Assembly (NCBI RefSeq): GCF_002209565.1
Contig: NZ_NJIH01000002.1
Location: 1-64,000 of the forward strand
DNA from: Candidimonas nitroreducens
Lineage (GTDB): Bacteria > Pseudomonadota > Gammaproteobacteria > Burkholderiales > Burkholderiaceae_B
Length of the DNA: 64,000 bases
Reading direction: 5' to 3'
This document shows, piece by piece, positions 33,618 to 41,973 of this stretch. Made by a program: the position numbers and the translations under genes. Numbering within the stretch: position 1 is the first letter of the stretch; each line of letters opens with the position of its first letter. The notes under the pieces were generated by a model. It did no database searches, was not told the origin of the DNA, and was given only the letters and a program-made list of their open reading frames with translations.

Positions 33618-34721
33618 ATGCCTGCCGATACGAACCTCCACACTGCAAGCGCCATCGGCGCCCCGAACGCTCCTTTCTTTTACTGCGCGCGGCTGCGCGA
33701 TCTGGCCGTGATCGAGATAGCCGGCGCCGACGCGGTCTCCTTCATGCACGGCCAGCTCACGCAGGACGTGGCGGGCCTGCCCGCCGGGCGCGCGGCGCTG
33801 GCCGGCTATTGCACGCCGAAGGGACGCCTGCTGGCCACCATGGTCTTGTGGCACGCGCAGGCAGGCAGCGAACCGCCCAAACTCTACGCCATGGTAAAGG
33901 CCGACATCGCCCAGGCCCTGGTGAAACGCCTGTCCATGTACGTGCTGCGCGCCAAGGCCAAGCTGCGCCTGACCGCCACACCGGTCACCGGCCTGCTGCC
34001 CCGTGGCGAGGCGCAAGGCCCGCTGCCGGCATCCGAAGCCGCAACAGGGCTCGATACGCCATTGCCGCCCGCGGCCGAGCTGGCGGCATTGCCCGCCGAC
34101 CCGCAACCCTGGGCCGTAGTGTCCGGCGCCGCGGGCTTTTTTATCGCCGCGCCGACCGCCCCGAACCACGGCCCGCGCTGGTGGTGGATCGCCACCGAGC
34201 CGGGCGATGCGGCGGCCGGGCTGCCGCCGGAAGAACCGGGCCAGGCCGGCGCGGATGGCGCCTCGGCCGGCACGCTGGCCGAGGCGTGGCGTGCGCAGGA
34301 CATTGCCGCGGGCCTGCCGTGGATATCGGCCGCCACCCAGGACATGTTCATTCCCCAGACGCTGAACCTAGACTTGATCGGCGGCGTCAACTTCACCAAA
34401 GGCTGCTATCCGGGGCAGGAAATCGTGGCGCGCAGCCACTACCGCGGCACCGTGAAGCGACGCATGGCCGGCGGCCGGGTCGCCACGGCTCTAGCGCAGG
34501 CCGCGCAATTGGCCGGCCGCGACACCTACGACGCCCAGCGCCCGGACAGCCCCTGCGGCCGTGTGATCGACGCCGCGGCGAACGCGGGCGCGACCGTGCT
34601 GCTGATGGAAGTGCAGCTGGCCAGCCTGGACGACACCGCCTACCGGCTGGAAGCCGCCGACGGGCCGGCGATCGCGCTGCAGGCGCTGCCTTACGAGATC
34701 GCCCCGGCCGAACAGGGCTAG
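33618..34721 (+). CDS. ygfZ: tRNA-modifying/iron-sulfur protein YgfZ, folate-binding
   Basis: A 367-residue member of the GcvT-like YgfZ family, which supports folate-dependent assembly or repair of certain iron-sulfur enzymes. The hallmark KGCYPGQE with its conserved Cys is at about residue 260. The N-terminal FMHGQLTQDV and GYCTPKGRLLATM segments are also typical. A Pro/Ala-rich insertion (about 145-215) makes it slightly long. The ATG at 33618 is taken although no clear ribosome-binding site is visible. The gene ends in a good terminator whose stem includes the TAG stop. Confidence 0.88.
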   Translation: MPADTNLHTASAIGAPNAPFFYCARLRDLAVIEIAGADAVSFMHGQLTQDVAGLPAGRAALAGYCTPKGRLLATMVLWHAQAGSEPPKLYAMVKADIAQALVKRLSMYVLRAKAKLRLTATPVTGLLPRGEAQGPLPASEAATGLDTPLPPAAELAALPADPQPWAVVSGAAGFFIAAPTAPNHGPRWWWIATEPGDAAAGLPPEEPGQAGADGASAGTLAEAWRAQDIAAGLPWISAATQDMFIPQTLNLDLIGGVNFTKGCYPGQEIVARSHYRGTVKRRMAGGRVATALAQAAQLAGRDTYDAQRPDSPCGRVIDAAANAGATVLLMEVQLASLDDTAYRLEAADGPAIALQALPYEIAPAEQG

Positions 34722-34732
34722 GGCTTTTTTTT
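34701..34732 (+). terminator. Intrinsic terminator of ygfZ
   Basis: GCCCCGGCC (34701-34709) pairs with GGGCTAGGGC (34715-34724), with one mismatch and one G-U pair, and is followed by eight T residues. The stop codon (34719-34721) is inside the right arm. This is the best Rho-independent terminator seen in the window. Confidence 0.75.
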
Positions 34733-34845
34733 GGTTCAGGCCTCTACACCCTTCGAGGCATTGCACCAGGCCAGAGCCACGAAAAATCCCTGAACAGTCA
34801 AGCTCAAATCGCCCTAGCGCGTTTTTGGTTCAGATGTTTACACCC

Positions 34846-34867
34846 GCCGCGCCTTTAAAGGCGCGGC
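34846..34867. repeat. Perfect 22-bp palindrome
   Basis: GCCGCGCC TTTAAA GGCGCGGC reads the same on both strands over 22 bases. It lies between the convergent ygfZ and mmsB genes. It could be a bidirectional transcription stop or a protein-binding site. Confidence 0.65.
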
Positions 34868-34883
34868 ATCAGGTATGCCGTGA

Positions 34884-34911
34884 AAATTCGGTAAACATTT
34901 GCACCGAATTT
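34884..34911 (-). terminator. Hairpin downstream of mmsB
   Basis: AAATTCGGT (34884-34892) and ACCGAATTT (34903-34911) form a perfect 9-bp stem around a 10-base loop. On the minus strand it follows mmsB by about 40 bp and ends in TTTT. It is a likely terminator of the valine-catabolic genes. Confidence 0.55.
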
Positions 34912-34951
34912 GCCCCAGAACCTGCCCGCAGGCACGAGGCCGCGGCCGCGC

Positions 34952-35836
34952 TTATTTCTTGTACAGGCCCAGGATGCTCGAGAAATCCAGCGGCCCGTTG
35001 CCCGCCGCGCTGTGCAGCGAATACAGGTTGCGCGCCAGCTCGCCCAGCGGCGTCGAGGCCCGCGCATGCAGCGCCGCCTCGGCGGCCAGGCCCAGATCCT
35101 TGAGCATCAGGTCCACGCCGAAGCCGCCGGCATAGCCCTTGGACGCGGGCGCCTGCTCCATCACCCCCGGCCAGGGGTTGTACAGCTCGGTGGCCCAGTT
35201 GCGCCCCGAACTTTTCGAGATGATGTCCGACAGCACCTTGGGATCCAGCCCATTGGCTACGCCCAGGGCCAGCGCCTCGGCGGTGCCCGCCATCAGGATG
35301 CCCAGCAGCATGTTGTTGCAGATCTTGGCGAGCTGTCCCGCCCCGGCCGAGCCGGCGTGAAAGATGTTCTTGCCCATCTTTTCCAGATAAGGCCGCGCCG
35401 CCTCCAGCGCCTCGGCCTCGCCGCCGACGATGAAGGTCAGGGTGCCTGCCGCCGCGCCCGCGGTGCCGCCCGACACCGGCGCATCGATCATGCGTATGCC
35501 GCGTTCGGCCGCGGCCTGCGCCACCTTGCGCGCCGACTCGGCGGCAATGGTGCTGCACTCGATTACCAGCGTCGTGGGCGCGATGTGCGCGAGCAAATCG
35601 GTGTCGCCCAGATACAGGCCCTCTACGTGGCGGCTGGCCGGCAGCATGGTAATGGCCACGTCGGCCCCGGCGACCGCCGCGCGCGCGTCCGGCGCGGACT
35701 GCGCCCCGGCGTCGGTCAATGCCTTGACGGCCGCCGGCACCAGGTCGAATACCACCAGCTCGTGGCCGGCCTTGAGCAGATTGAGCGCCATCGGGCTGCC
35801 CATGTGGCCCAGGCCTATGAATGCAATACGGCTCAT
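34952..35836 (-). CDS. mmsB: 3-hydroxyisobutyrate dehydrogenase
   Basis: A 294-residue NAD-dependent enzyme oxidising 3-hydroxyisobutyrate to methylmalonate semialdehyde in valine breakdown. It has the NAD motif IAFIGLGHMGSPMALNLLKA (residues 3-22), DAPVSGGTAGAAAGTLTF (substrate-binding) and the catalytic Lys in GQLAKICNNMLLG. YAGGFGVDLMLKDLGLA is typical of the MmsB branch. The ATG at 35836 has AAGGAG 6 bases upstream. It follows the hydrolase and acyl-CoA dehydrogenase genes on the same strand, with 87 bp to the hydrolase gene. Confidence 0.9.
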   Translation of the reverse strand: MSRIAFIGLGHMGSPMALNLLKAGHELVVFDLVPAAVKALTDAGAQSAPDARAAVAGADVAITMLPASRHVEGLYLGDTDLLAHIAPTTLVIECSTIAAESARKVAQAAAERGIRMIDAPVSGGTAGAAAGTLTFIVGGEAEALEAARPYLEKMGKNIFHAGSAGAGQLAKICNNMLLGILMAGTAEALALGVANGLDPKVLSDIISKSSGRNWATELYNPWPGVMEQAPASKGYAGGFGVDLMLKDLGLAAEAALHARASTPLGELARNLYSLHSAAGNGPLDFSSILGLYKK

Positions 35837-35923
35837 GTTGTCTCCTTGTGTGCAAAACAATGGTTGCGGGCTCGAGCCCGCGGATTGGATAGGCTCGGGC
35901 TTGCCTCGGCGCCCTGTCGCTGT

Positions 35924-37072
35924 TTATCCGGTTTGTGGCCGGGCTTCCAGATCCGCAAGCGGATGCGCCTGCCGCGCCGGCCAGGGCTGCTTAAAGAAGC
36001 GCTCTACCCATGCGGGCGTAGCATCGGCCAGCCGCGCCGGATTCCATTTCGGGCTCTTGTCCTTGTCTATGAGCAGCGCGCGTATGCCTTCGCGGAAATC
36101 GCCTTCGACGCCGCAGTGCAACGACACAATGTATTCCTGGCGGAAAGCGTCGGCCAGCGACAGCAATTGGCTACGCCGCAACAGCTCGAAACAGAGCCGT
36201 GCCGAGCCGGGCGAACCGGCCCGGTGGGTTGCCGCGGCGCGCTGCAGCCACGGATCGTCGGACGCTTGCAGATCGGCGATGTAGGCGCTGATGGCGGCCA
36301 GATCCGCCCCGTCGCAGGCGTTGTTGATGGCCTCGTAGTGGCGTTGCAGCGGCCCGGATTCTTGCGCTGCGAGGCCCGCGCCGGCCTCGCGCAGCACGCG
36401 GCCCAGCTGTATGTCGGCGGCCCTGCGCTCGCCTGGCCAGTCCAGCGCCCGCAGTTGCTCGAGCACTTGCGGCCACGACGCCGCGGGCAGCACGTAGTCG
36501 GCCAGGCCCAGCATGCGCAGATCGCCCGCGCCCAGCTGGGCGCCGCTCAAGGCGAGGAAATTGCCGATGCCGCGCGGCAAGCGGCTCAGCATCCAGGTGC
36601 CGCCCACGTCCGGAAACAGGCCGATGGTGATCTCGGGCATGGCGAAACGCGTCGTTTCCGTGACCACGCGATGGCTGGCGCCCATCATCAGGCCAACGCC
36701 GCCGCCCATCACGATGCCGCTACCCCAGCACAAGACGGGCTTGGAATAGGTATGGATGTGGTAGTCGAGCCGGTATTCCACCTCGAAGAAGCGGCGCGCA
36801 TAGGCGTTGTCCCAGGCGCCGCCGGTGTTTTCCTGCATGGCCTGGTACAGCCCGTGCAGGTCGCCGCCGGCGCAAAAGGCCTTGCCACCGGCGCCGGCCA
36901 GCACCACCATTGCAATGGCGGCATCGTTTTCCCACAGCGTGAGCTGCTCTTGCAGCAGCTCGCACATTTCCAGCGTCAGGCCATTGAGCGTCTGCGGCCG
37001 GTTCAGCGTCGCCACCCCTATGCGCCGCTGCCCTGCGCAGGCCAGCACCTCGAACTGCACCGCGGAATTCAT
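35924..37072 (-). CDS. 3-hydroxyisobutyryl-CoA hydrolase type enoyl-CoA hydratase/isomerase family protein
   Basis: A 382-residue crotonase-fold enzyme. KAFCAGGDLHGLY and GIVMGGGVGLMMGASHRV form the oxyanion hole, and the catalytic region is FAMPEITIGLFPDVGGTWML. The long C-terminal part (DFREGIRALLIDKDKSPKWNP) is specific to the 3-hydroxyisobutyryl-CoA hydrolase branch, not to simple hydratases. It would release free 3-hydroxyisobutyrate for MmsB. The ATG at 37072 overlaps the acyl-CoA dehydrogenase stop by four bases (ATGA). The frame is open far upstream, but that is inside the dehydrogenase gene. Confidence 0.88.
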   Translation of the reverse strand: MNSAVQFEVLACAGQRRIGVATLNRPQTLNGLTLEMCELLQEQLTLWENDAAIAMVVLAGAGGKAFCAGGDLHGLYQAMQENTGGAWDNAYARRFFEVEYRLDYHIHTYSKPVLCWGSGIVMGGGVGLMMGASHRVVTETTRFAMPEITIGLFPDVGGTWMLSRLPRGIGNFLALSGAQLGAGDLRMLGLADYVLPAASWPQVLEQLRALDWPGERRAADIQLGRVLREAGAGLAAQESGPLQRHYEAINNACDGADLAAISAYIADLQASDDPWLQRAAATHRAGSPGSARLCFELLRRSQLLSLADAFRQEYIVSLHCGVEGDFREGIRALLIDKDKSPKWNPARLADATPAWVERFFKQPWPARQAHPLADLEARPQTG

Positions 37073-38223
37073 CGTATGTCGGCTCCTTTTTCCAGCACCT
37101 GGCGCGCGATGATGACGCGCATGATTTCGTTGGTGCCTTCCAGTATCTGGTGCACGCGGCTGTCGCGCACCAGGCGCTCCAGCGGGTAGTCTTTCAGGTA
37201 GCCATAGCCGCCATGGATCTGCTGCGCATCCAGGCAGACCTGGAAGCCCAGGTCGGTGGCCAGGCGCTTGGCCATGGCGCAATACGTGCCGGCCTGCGGG
37301 TCTTGTGCGTCGAGCCGGGCGGCGGCCAGGCGCACCATCTGGCGCGCGGCGACGATGTGCGTGAGCATGTCGGCCAGCTTGAACTGCAGGGCCTGGAAGT
37401 CCGCCAGCGCGTGCCCGAACTGGCGCCGCTCGCCCATGTAGCGGCGCGCCGCGTCGTAGGCGCCCTGGGCGGCGCCCACCGAGCAGGTGGCGATATTGAT
37501 GCGCCCGCCGTCCAGCCCCTTCATGGCGAAGGCAAAGCCCTGCCCTTCCGCACCCAGCAGGTTTTCGGCCGGAACCTCGACGTTCTCGAAGCTGATCTGG
37601 CGCGTGGACTGGCTGTTCCAGCCCATTTTGTCTTCCTTGCGCCCATAGGTGATGCCGGGCAGGCCGGCCGGCACCACCAGGGCCGAAATGCCCTTGGGCC
37701 CGGCGCCGCCGGTGCGCGCCATCACCACCAGCACGTCGGTGTCGCCGGCCCCGGAAATAAAGGCCTTGGAGCCGTTCAGCACATAAGCATCGCCGCGCTT
37801 CTCGGCGCGCGTGGCCAGCGATGCGGCGTCCGAGCCCGCGCCGGGCTCGGTCAGGCAATAGGAGGCGAGCTTCTCGCCGCTGCACAGTTGCGGCCCCCAG
37901 GCCTGGCGCACGGGCTCTGTGGCCCACGAGCCTATCATCCAGGTGGCCATATTGTGGATGGTCAGGAAGGCGGTGGTCGAAGGGTCGTGCGCCGCCATTT
38001 CCTCGAACACCAGCGTGGCATCCAGCCGCGGCAGTCCCAACCCGCCTATGGATTCCGGCGCGTAGATGGCGCAGAAGCCCAGGGCTCCGGCCTGGGCGAA
38101 GGCGTCCCGCGGAAATATGCTCTCGGCATCCCAGCGGGCGGCGTTCGGCGCCAGCTCGCCGGCGGCGAATTCGCGCGCCGCCTGGACGAAGGCCTGCTGT
38201 TCGTCACTGAGGCGAAAATCCAT
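37069..38223 (-). CDS. Acyl-CoA dehydrogenase, probable isobutyryl-CoA dehydrogenase
   Basis: A 384-residue FAD enzyme. It shows CLTEPGAGSDAASLATRA and GGRINIATCSVGAAQGAYDAA (the two family signatures) and QIHGGYGYLKDYPLERLVRD near the C-terminus. The catalytic Glu is expected in LEGTNEIMRVIIARQ. Its place directly before 3-hydroxyisobutyryl-CoA hydrolase and mmsB genes points to isobutyryl-CoA (ACAD8-like) as substrate. The ATG at 38223 follows AAGGAAGAG. It probably begins the transcription unit. Confidence 0.88.
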   Translation of the reverse strand: MDFRLSDEQQAFVQAAREFAAGELAPNAARWDAESIFPRDAFAQAGALGFCAIYAPESIGGLGLPRLDATLVFEEMAAHDPSTTAFLTIHNMATWMIGSWATEPVRQAWGPQLCSGEKLASYCLTEPGAGSDAASLATRAEKRGDAYVLNGSKAFISGAGDTDVLVVMARTGGAGPKGISALVVPAGLPGITYGRKEDKMGWNSQSTRQISFENVEVPAENLLGAEGQGFAFAMKGLDGGRINIATCSVGAAQGAYDAARRYMGERRQFGHALADFQALQFKLADMLTHIVAARQMVRLAAARLDAQDPQAGTYCAMAKRLATDLGFQVCLDAQQIHGGYGYLKDYPLERLVRDSRVHQILEGTNEIMRVIIARQVLEKGADIR

Positions 38224-38316
38224 GGCTTGTCTCTTCCTTGTTCTTGGCGGCCCGGGAGAGCCCGGGGCCGTTCAGTTACGCCGTCCGTGCAGGGCCGGCT
38301 GCTGCGTTTTACTATA

Positions 38317-38634
38317 TCATCCGGCGCCCTTCCCGGCGGCCCGTTTATGGGCGGCGCGGCGCCGGCGCGACTCTTGCGGATCGAAATCCAGCGGCCGATA
38401 GATTTCCAGGCGATCGCCGTCCTGCAGCACGTGTTCCGGCGCACAGGCGCGGCCATACACGCCGATCGCAGGCAGGCTGGATGCGTAGCCGGGATGGCGG
38501 CCAGCGTGGCCGCTGGCCTCGAGCGCCTGGGCGGCAGTGGCGCCGGCCGGCAATTGCAGCGCCACGCGCCACACACCGCCCGGCGCGGCGTATACGACCT
38601 CGATATTGATTGTGGCGGCAGCGCCTTCAGCCAT
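38317..38634 (-). CDS. ratB: RnfH/RatB family ubiquitin-like protein
   Basis: A 105-residue protein with the beta-grasp RnfH fold. It has INIEVVYAAPGGVWRVALQL at the start, VYGRACAPEHVLQDGDRLEI and the ending YRPLDFDPQESRRRRAAHK, a signature of the family. The molecular role is unsettled. The ATG at 38634 overlaps the ratA stop by eight bases. The same ratA-ratB order beside smpB is widespread in proteobacteria. An unusually basic Arg/Lys tail closes the protein. Confidence 0.87.
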   Translation of the reverse strand: MAEGAAATINIEVVYAAPGGVWRVALQLPAGATAAQALEASGHAGRHPGYASSLPAIGVYGRACAPEHVLQDGDRLEIYRPLDFDPQESRRRRAAHKRAAGKGAG

Positions 38635-39058
38635 AGCGGGACTGGGCGCGCTGCGTGAAAGAGTCGATGAAGCTGGTGGCGATGCGGTTGAATACCGGGC
38701 CCACCACGGCCTCCAGCGCACGGCTGGAAAACGCGTATTCCATGGTGTAGATCACCTTGCAGGCGTTTTCCCCCAGGGCCTTGAATTCCCAGGTGCCCTT
38801 CAGCGCCGAGAACGGGCCGTCGACCAGATTGAAGGTGATCAGGCGCGGATAATCGTGTTCGTTGCGGGTGCTGAACGACTGCTTGATGCCGGCAAAGCTG
38901 ATGATGATCGAGGCCTGCATGCCGTGCTCGTCGCGCGCGCGCACCTGGGCGCCGCCGCACCACGGCATGAAGTCGGGGTATTTTTCGACGTCGGCCACCA
39001 GGTCGAACATTTGTTCGCAGCTATGGGGAACCAGGACTGAGCGTTGTACAGTGTGCAT
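38627..39058 (-). CDS. ratA: RatA, COQ10/START-domain protein
   Basis: A 143-residue START-like protein. Typical stretches are QMFDLVADVEKYPDFMPWC near residue 16, GTWEFKALGENACKV and FNRIATSFIDSFTQRA at the end. Homologues bind coenzyme Q or, in Escherichia coli RatA, have been reported to block 70S ribosome assembly. It is divergent from smpB with a 74-bp gap and overlaps ratB, so it opens a two-gene unit. Confidence 0.9.
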   Translation of the reverse strand: MHTVQRSVLVPHSCEQMFDLVADVEKYPDFMPWCGGAQVRARDEHGMQASIIISFAGIKQSFSTRNEHDYPRLITFNLVDGPFSALKGTWEFKALGENACKVIYTMEYAFSSRALEAVVGPVFNRIATSFIDSFTQRAQSRYG

Positions 39059-39132
39059 CGAGCAAGGTTAATCGATAGAATGTCCTGATTTTACCTTCTC
39101 CGGACGCAGCACCCCTGCGCAGTACCGTTTAT

Positions 39133-39594
39133 ATGAGCATAGTCGAGAACCGCAAGGCCAGCCACGATTACTTCATCGAAGACCGTTATGAAGCGGGGCT
39201 CGTGCTCGAGGGCTGGGAAGTCAAGGCCATACGCGCCGGGCACGTGCAGCTCAAGGAAAGCTACGTCATCGTGCGCGACGGCGAGCTGTGGATCATAGGC
39301 ATGCACGTCAGCCCCCTGCCCACGGCCTCGACCCACATCCACCCCATGAACACCCGCAGCCGCAAACTGCTGCTCAAGGCCGAAGAAATCAGCAAGCTGA
39401 TCGGCAAGGTGGAACAGCGCGGCTATACCCTGGTGCCGCTGAATCTGCATTACCGCAACGGCCGCGTCAAGCTGGATTTCGGCCTGGGCCGCGGCAAGAA
39501 GCTGCACGACAAACGCGACACCGAGCGCAACAAAGACTGGGCGCGCGAAAAAGAGCGGATCATGAAGCACGACACGCGCCGCCGCGACGACTGA
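39133..39594 (+). CDS. smpB: SsrA-binding protein
   Basis: A 153-residue tmRNA-binding protein of trans-translation. Hallmarks are [20 protein letters not shown] (residues 6-25), [34 protein letters not shown], and the basic tail [18 protein letters not shown]. Length is normal. The gene is divergent from ratA. A palindromic element (39602-39691) sits 7 bases beyond its stop. No ssrA gene is seen in this window. Confidence 0.96.
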   Translation: MSIVENRKASHDYFIEDRYEAGLVLEGWEVKAIRAGHVQLKESYVIVRDGELWIIGMHVSPLPTASTHIHPMNTRSRKLLLKAEEISKLIGKVEQRGYTLVPLNLHYRNGRVKLDFGLGRGKKLHDKRDTERNKDWAREKERIMKHDTRRRDD

Positions 39595-39601
39595 TACGGG
39601 G

Positions 39602-39691
39602 TTGCGATCGCAAAGATAACGGTGTTGCTTCGCCTTGCCGTACTATTTGTACTGTCTGCGGCTGCACGCCTTGTTCTCTTTGCGATCGCAA
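39602..39691. repeat. Palindromic intergenic element, copy 4, with different ends
   Basis: Perfect 15-bp inverted repeats (TTGCGATCGCAAAGA at 39602-39616, TCTTTGCGATCGCAA at 39677-39691) enclose about 60 bases. The interior GCTTCGCCTTGCCGTACTA, TGTACTGTCTGCG (about 39627-39660) matches the core of the elements at 41974 and 48758, read on the other strand. The ends are unrelated to theirs. It lies between the convergent smpB and QmcA-like genes. Confidence 0.8.
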
Positions 39692-39702
39692 GCCCGGATG
39701 AT

Positions 39703-40635
39703 TCAAGCCCCTGGCCCGCTGCCCTTGACCACCGCCATGGCGGTGGCGATCAGCCCGCCCATGTCGGCGAGGTTGGCCGGCAGTATCAAGGTATTGCCCT
39801 CGCGCGCCACATTGCCGAAAGCCTCGATGTACTGCTGGGCGACCTTCAGGTTGACGGCCTCTATGCCGCCGGGGTGGCGCACCGATTCGGCCACTTGCGT
39901 GATCGCCTTGGCCGTGGCCTCGGCCACCGCCAGGATCGCCGAGGCCTCGCCCTGGGCCTTGTTGATCTGGGCCTGTTTTTCTCCTTCGGAGCGCGCGATG
40001 AACGCTTCGCGCTCTCCGGTGGCGATGTTGATCTGTTCCTGGCGCCGCCCTTCGGAGGCCGCGATCAGCGCGCGCTTCTCGCGCTCGGCCGTGATCTGAG
40101 CCTGCATGGCGCGCAGGATCTCGGCCGGCGGCGTCAGATCCTTGATCTCGTAGCGCAGCACCTTGACGCCCCAGTTCACCGCCGCTTCGTCCAGGGCGGT
40201 GACGATGGTGCTGTTGATGATCTCGCGCTCTTCGAAGGTGCGATCGAGTTCCATCTTGCCGATGACCGAGCGCAGCGTGGTCTGCGCCAGTTGCGTGATG
40301 GCCGAGATGTAGTTCGACGAGCCGTACGAGGCGCGCATCGGGTCGGTTACCTGGAAGTACAGCACGGCGTCGACCTGCAGCTGGGTGTTGTCGCGCGTGA
40401 TGCAGACCTGACTCGGCACGTCCAGCGGGATTTCCTTGAGGGAATGCTTGTACGCTACGCGCTCGATGAAGGGAATGACGAAGCCGGCGCCCGGCGAAAG
40501 CGCACGATCGAACTTGCCCAGGCGCTCGATGACCCAGGCATGCTGCTGCGGCACGATGGCAATAGTCTTGACCACGACGACAAAGACCAGCACCACCAGC
40601 ACGATCAGGACTATGGTGGAAATATCGAGTTCCAT
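39703..40635 (-). CDS. SPFH/band 7 (QmcA/stomatin-like) membrane protein
   Basis: A 310-residue protein with an N-terminal membrane helix (TIVLIVLVVLVFVVVVKTIA, residues 6-25) followed by a band 7 domain (VIERLGKFDRALSPGAGFVI, DAVLYFQVTDPMRASYGSSN) and a coiled-coil rich in Ala, Glu and Gln (QAQITAEREKRALIAASEG). Such proteins form microdomain scaffolds and control membrane proteases. The ATG at 40635 follows AAGAGGTGA. The NfeD-like gene just upstream is its usual partner (61-bp gap). Confidence 0.9.
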   Translation of the reverse strand: MELDISTIVLIVLVVLVFVVVVKTIAIVPQQHAWVIERLGKFDRALSPGAGFVIPFIERVAYKHSLKEIPLDVPSQVCITRDNTQLQVDAVLYFQVTDPMRASYGSSNYISAITQLAQTTLRSVIGKMELDRTFEEREIINSTIVTALDEAAVNWGVKVLRYEIKDLTPPAEILRAMQAQITAEREKRALIAASEGRRQEQINIATGEREAFIARSEGEKQAQINKAQGEASAILAVAEATAKAITQVAESVRHPGGIEAVNLKVAQQYIEAFGNVAREGNTLILPANLADMGGLIATAMAVVKGSGPGA

Positions 40636-40696
40636 GCTTATCACCTCTTGAGTGTGCCCCGCGCGCGGCAAGCCCCCGCAGGCGCCGCGTACGAGT

Positions 40697-41125
40697 TCAA
40701 TGTGTAGGGTTCTCGGGGCTTAGCAGCAGCGTGGCGCCCTGTACCGCCACGATGCGGTGCGACCCGGCCTGCCTGGCCGCACCTTCTTGCAGGCGCACTT
40801 GCCAGTAAGCGCCGCGATACCAGACCCGCGACGTATCGTCGGCCGACCAGGACTGCACGTCCACCACCTGGCCGATGTCGAGATTGACGTCCTGGTTGCT
40901 GGCCGCGTCGACTTCCCGCTTCTTGAGCACGCCGGTCTTGCGCAAAATGGCCAGGCCGACCAGGGTAACCAGCGCCACCGCCAGAATCTGCCCCGCCAGC
41001 TGCGAACCCAGCAAGGCCGCCACGCCGCCGGCGGCCAGGCCGAAGGCGAACAGCAGCAAATAGAACGTGCCGGTCATGGCCTCGCCTATCAGCGCCAGTA
41101 TCGCGAACCCGAACCAGAACCACAT
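40697..41125 (-). CDS. NfeD family protein
   Basis: A 142-residue membrane protein. Two to three helices (WFWFGFAILALIGEAMTGTF, LLLFAFGLAAGGVAALLGS, ILAVALVTLVGLAIL) precede an OB-fold NfeD domain (LDIGQVVDVQSW, YRGAYWQVRL, VAVQGATLLLSP). Short NfeD proteins of this type pair with stomatin-like proteins. The ATG at 41125 has GGGGGA 5-10 bases upstream. The frame is open a further 76 codons, but that part lacks NfeD character and is not included. It is probably co-transcribed with the QmcA-like gene. Confidence 0.85.
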   Translation of the reverse strand: MWFWFGFAILALIGEAMTGTFYLLLFAFGLAAGGVAALLGSQLAGQILAVALVTLVGLAILRKTGVLKKREVDAASNQDVNLDIGQVVDVQSWSADDTSRVWYRGAYWQVRLQEGAARQAGSHRIVAVQGATLLLSPENPTH

Positions 41126-41476
41126 TGCATCCCCCTGTGCCCAGCACTGCGCGGCCGCGGCCACGCTCCAATCGATTATAGGCGCCTTCGGCATGAGCCC
41201 TTCCGCAGGGGCCGCTGCGGTGGACGCCGCGGCTGCGACCGGCTGTTCCTGCTGTGCCGGGTCGCACTGCTCCTGGCCATAGTGCGCCGCCAGCCCACGC
41301 TGCCATGCGCCATGGATCAGGCGCCACAACGAATTGCAAAGCGCCGCCGGCATCCACGCCTATTCACGCACATCCACGCGAGTGAATTTACATTAAATAT
41401 CAATCCGTGCGGCGATACACCCCTATACTTTTCAGCAAATCTTCCGAGCCATGTCTCATGCTAACAAGGAGTTGCC
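41126..41476. other. 351-bp divergent gap between the nfeD-like and DUF2501 genes
   Basis: The gap should hold both promoters. On the plus strand TATACT at 41424-41429 is a good -10 for the DUF2501 gene, but no convincing -35 is seen. An AT-richer patch covers about 41380-41405. The part next to the nfeD-like gene is GC-rich and open in the nfeD frame without recognisable protein content. Confidence 0.4.
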
Positions 41477-41971
41477 ATGTCCGTCCCACGCACCCTGAAT
41501 CTACGCCCGGCCTGCTGGGCCGCCCTGTTGCTGTTCGGCGCCGCATCGGTCGCGCAGGCGCAGCTGCTGGATTCCGTCAAAGGCGCGCTCGGCGGCCAGC
41601 AAGGCTCCAGCGCCTCGGGCAGTTCGGGTGGCGCCTCTTCGCTGCTGGGCGGCCTGGGCGGCAGCCTGGGCGGGCAATCCATGCCTTCGCTAAGCTCGGT
41701 GGGCACCGGCAATATCACCGGAGTGCTGACCTATTGCGCCAAGAACAATTATCTGGGCGGCGGCGATGCGTCCAGCGTGCAGAACAAGCTGCTGGGCCAG
41801 TTGGGCGGCGCCAAGTCGGCCCAGTCCGACGCAGGCTACCAGCAAGGCCTCCAGGGCATACTGGGCGGCAACAGCGGCCAGAAGGTCGACCTGGGCGGCG
41901 GCGGGCTCAAGCAGCAAATCACCGACAAGGTCTGCGAGCAGGTACTGCAGTACGGCAAATCGCTGCTGTGA
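41477..41971 (+). CDS. DUF2501 family secreted protein
   Basis: A 164-residue precursor with a signal peptide (ACWAALLLFGAASVAQA, cleaved before QLLDSV) and a Gly/Ser-rich stretch (about 40-70). The conserved DUF2501 region follows (GNITGVLTYCAKNNYLGG, LKQQITDKVCEQVLQYGKSL), with two Cys that may form a disulphide. It resembles Escherichia coli YjjA. Its function is unknown. The ATG at 41477 follows AAGGAG. A palindromic element begins 2 bases after its TGA. Confidence 0.82.
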   Translation: MSVPRTLNLRPACWAALLLFGAASVAQAQLLDSVKGALGGQQGSSASGSSGGASSLLGGLGGSLGGQSMPSLSSVGTGNITGVLTYCAKNNYLGGGDASSVQNKLLGQLGGAKSAQSDAGYQQGLQGILGGNSGQKVDLGGGGLKQQITDKVCEQVLQYGKSLL

Positions 41972-41973
41972 TG

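Noticed and set aside
35924-37927. A 667-residue reading of the hydrolase extending through the acyl-CoA dehydrogenase
   Set aside because: The upstream part is the wrong frame of the dehydrogenase gene; the ATG at 37072 overlapping its stop gives the correct family length.
39602-39613. Cyanobacterial HIP1 octamer (GCGATCGC)
   Set aside because: The word occurs here only within the inverted arms of the palindromic element; there is no wider overrepresentation visible in the window.
40697-41353. Longer NfeD protein starting at 41353
   Set aside because: The extra 76 residues lack hydrophobic or conserved character, while the ATG at 41125 has a good ribosome-binding site just before the first helix.
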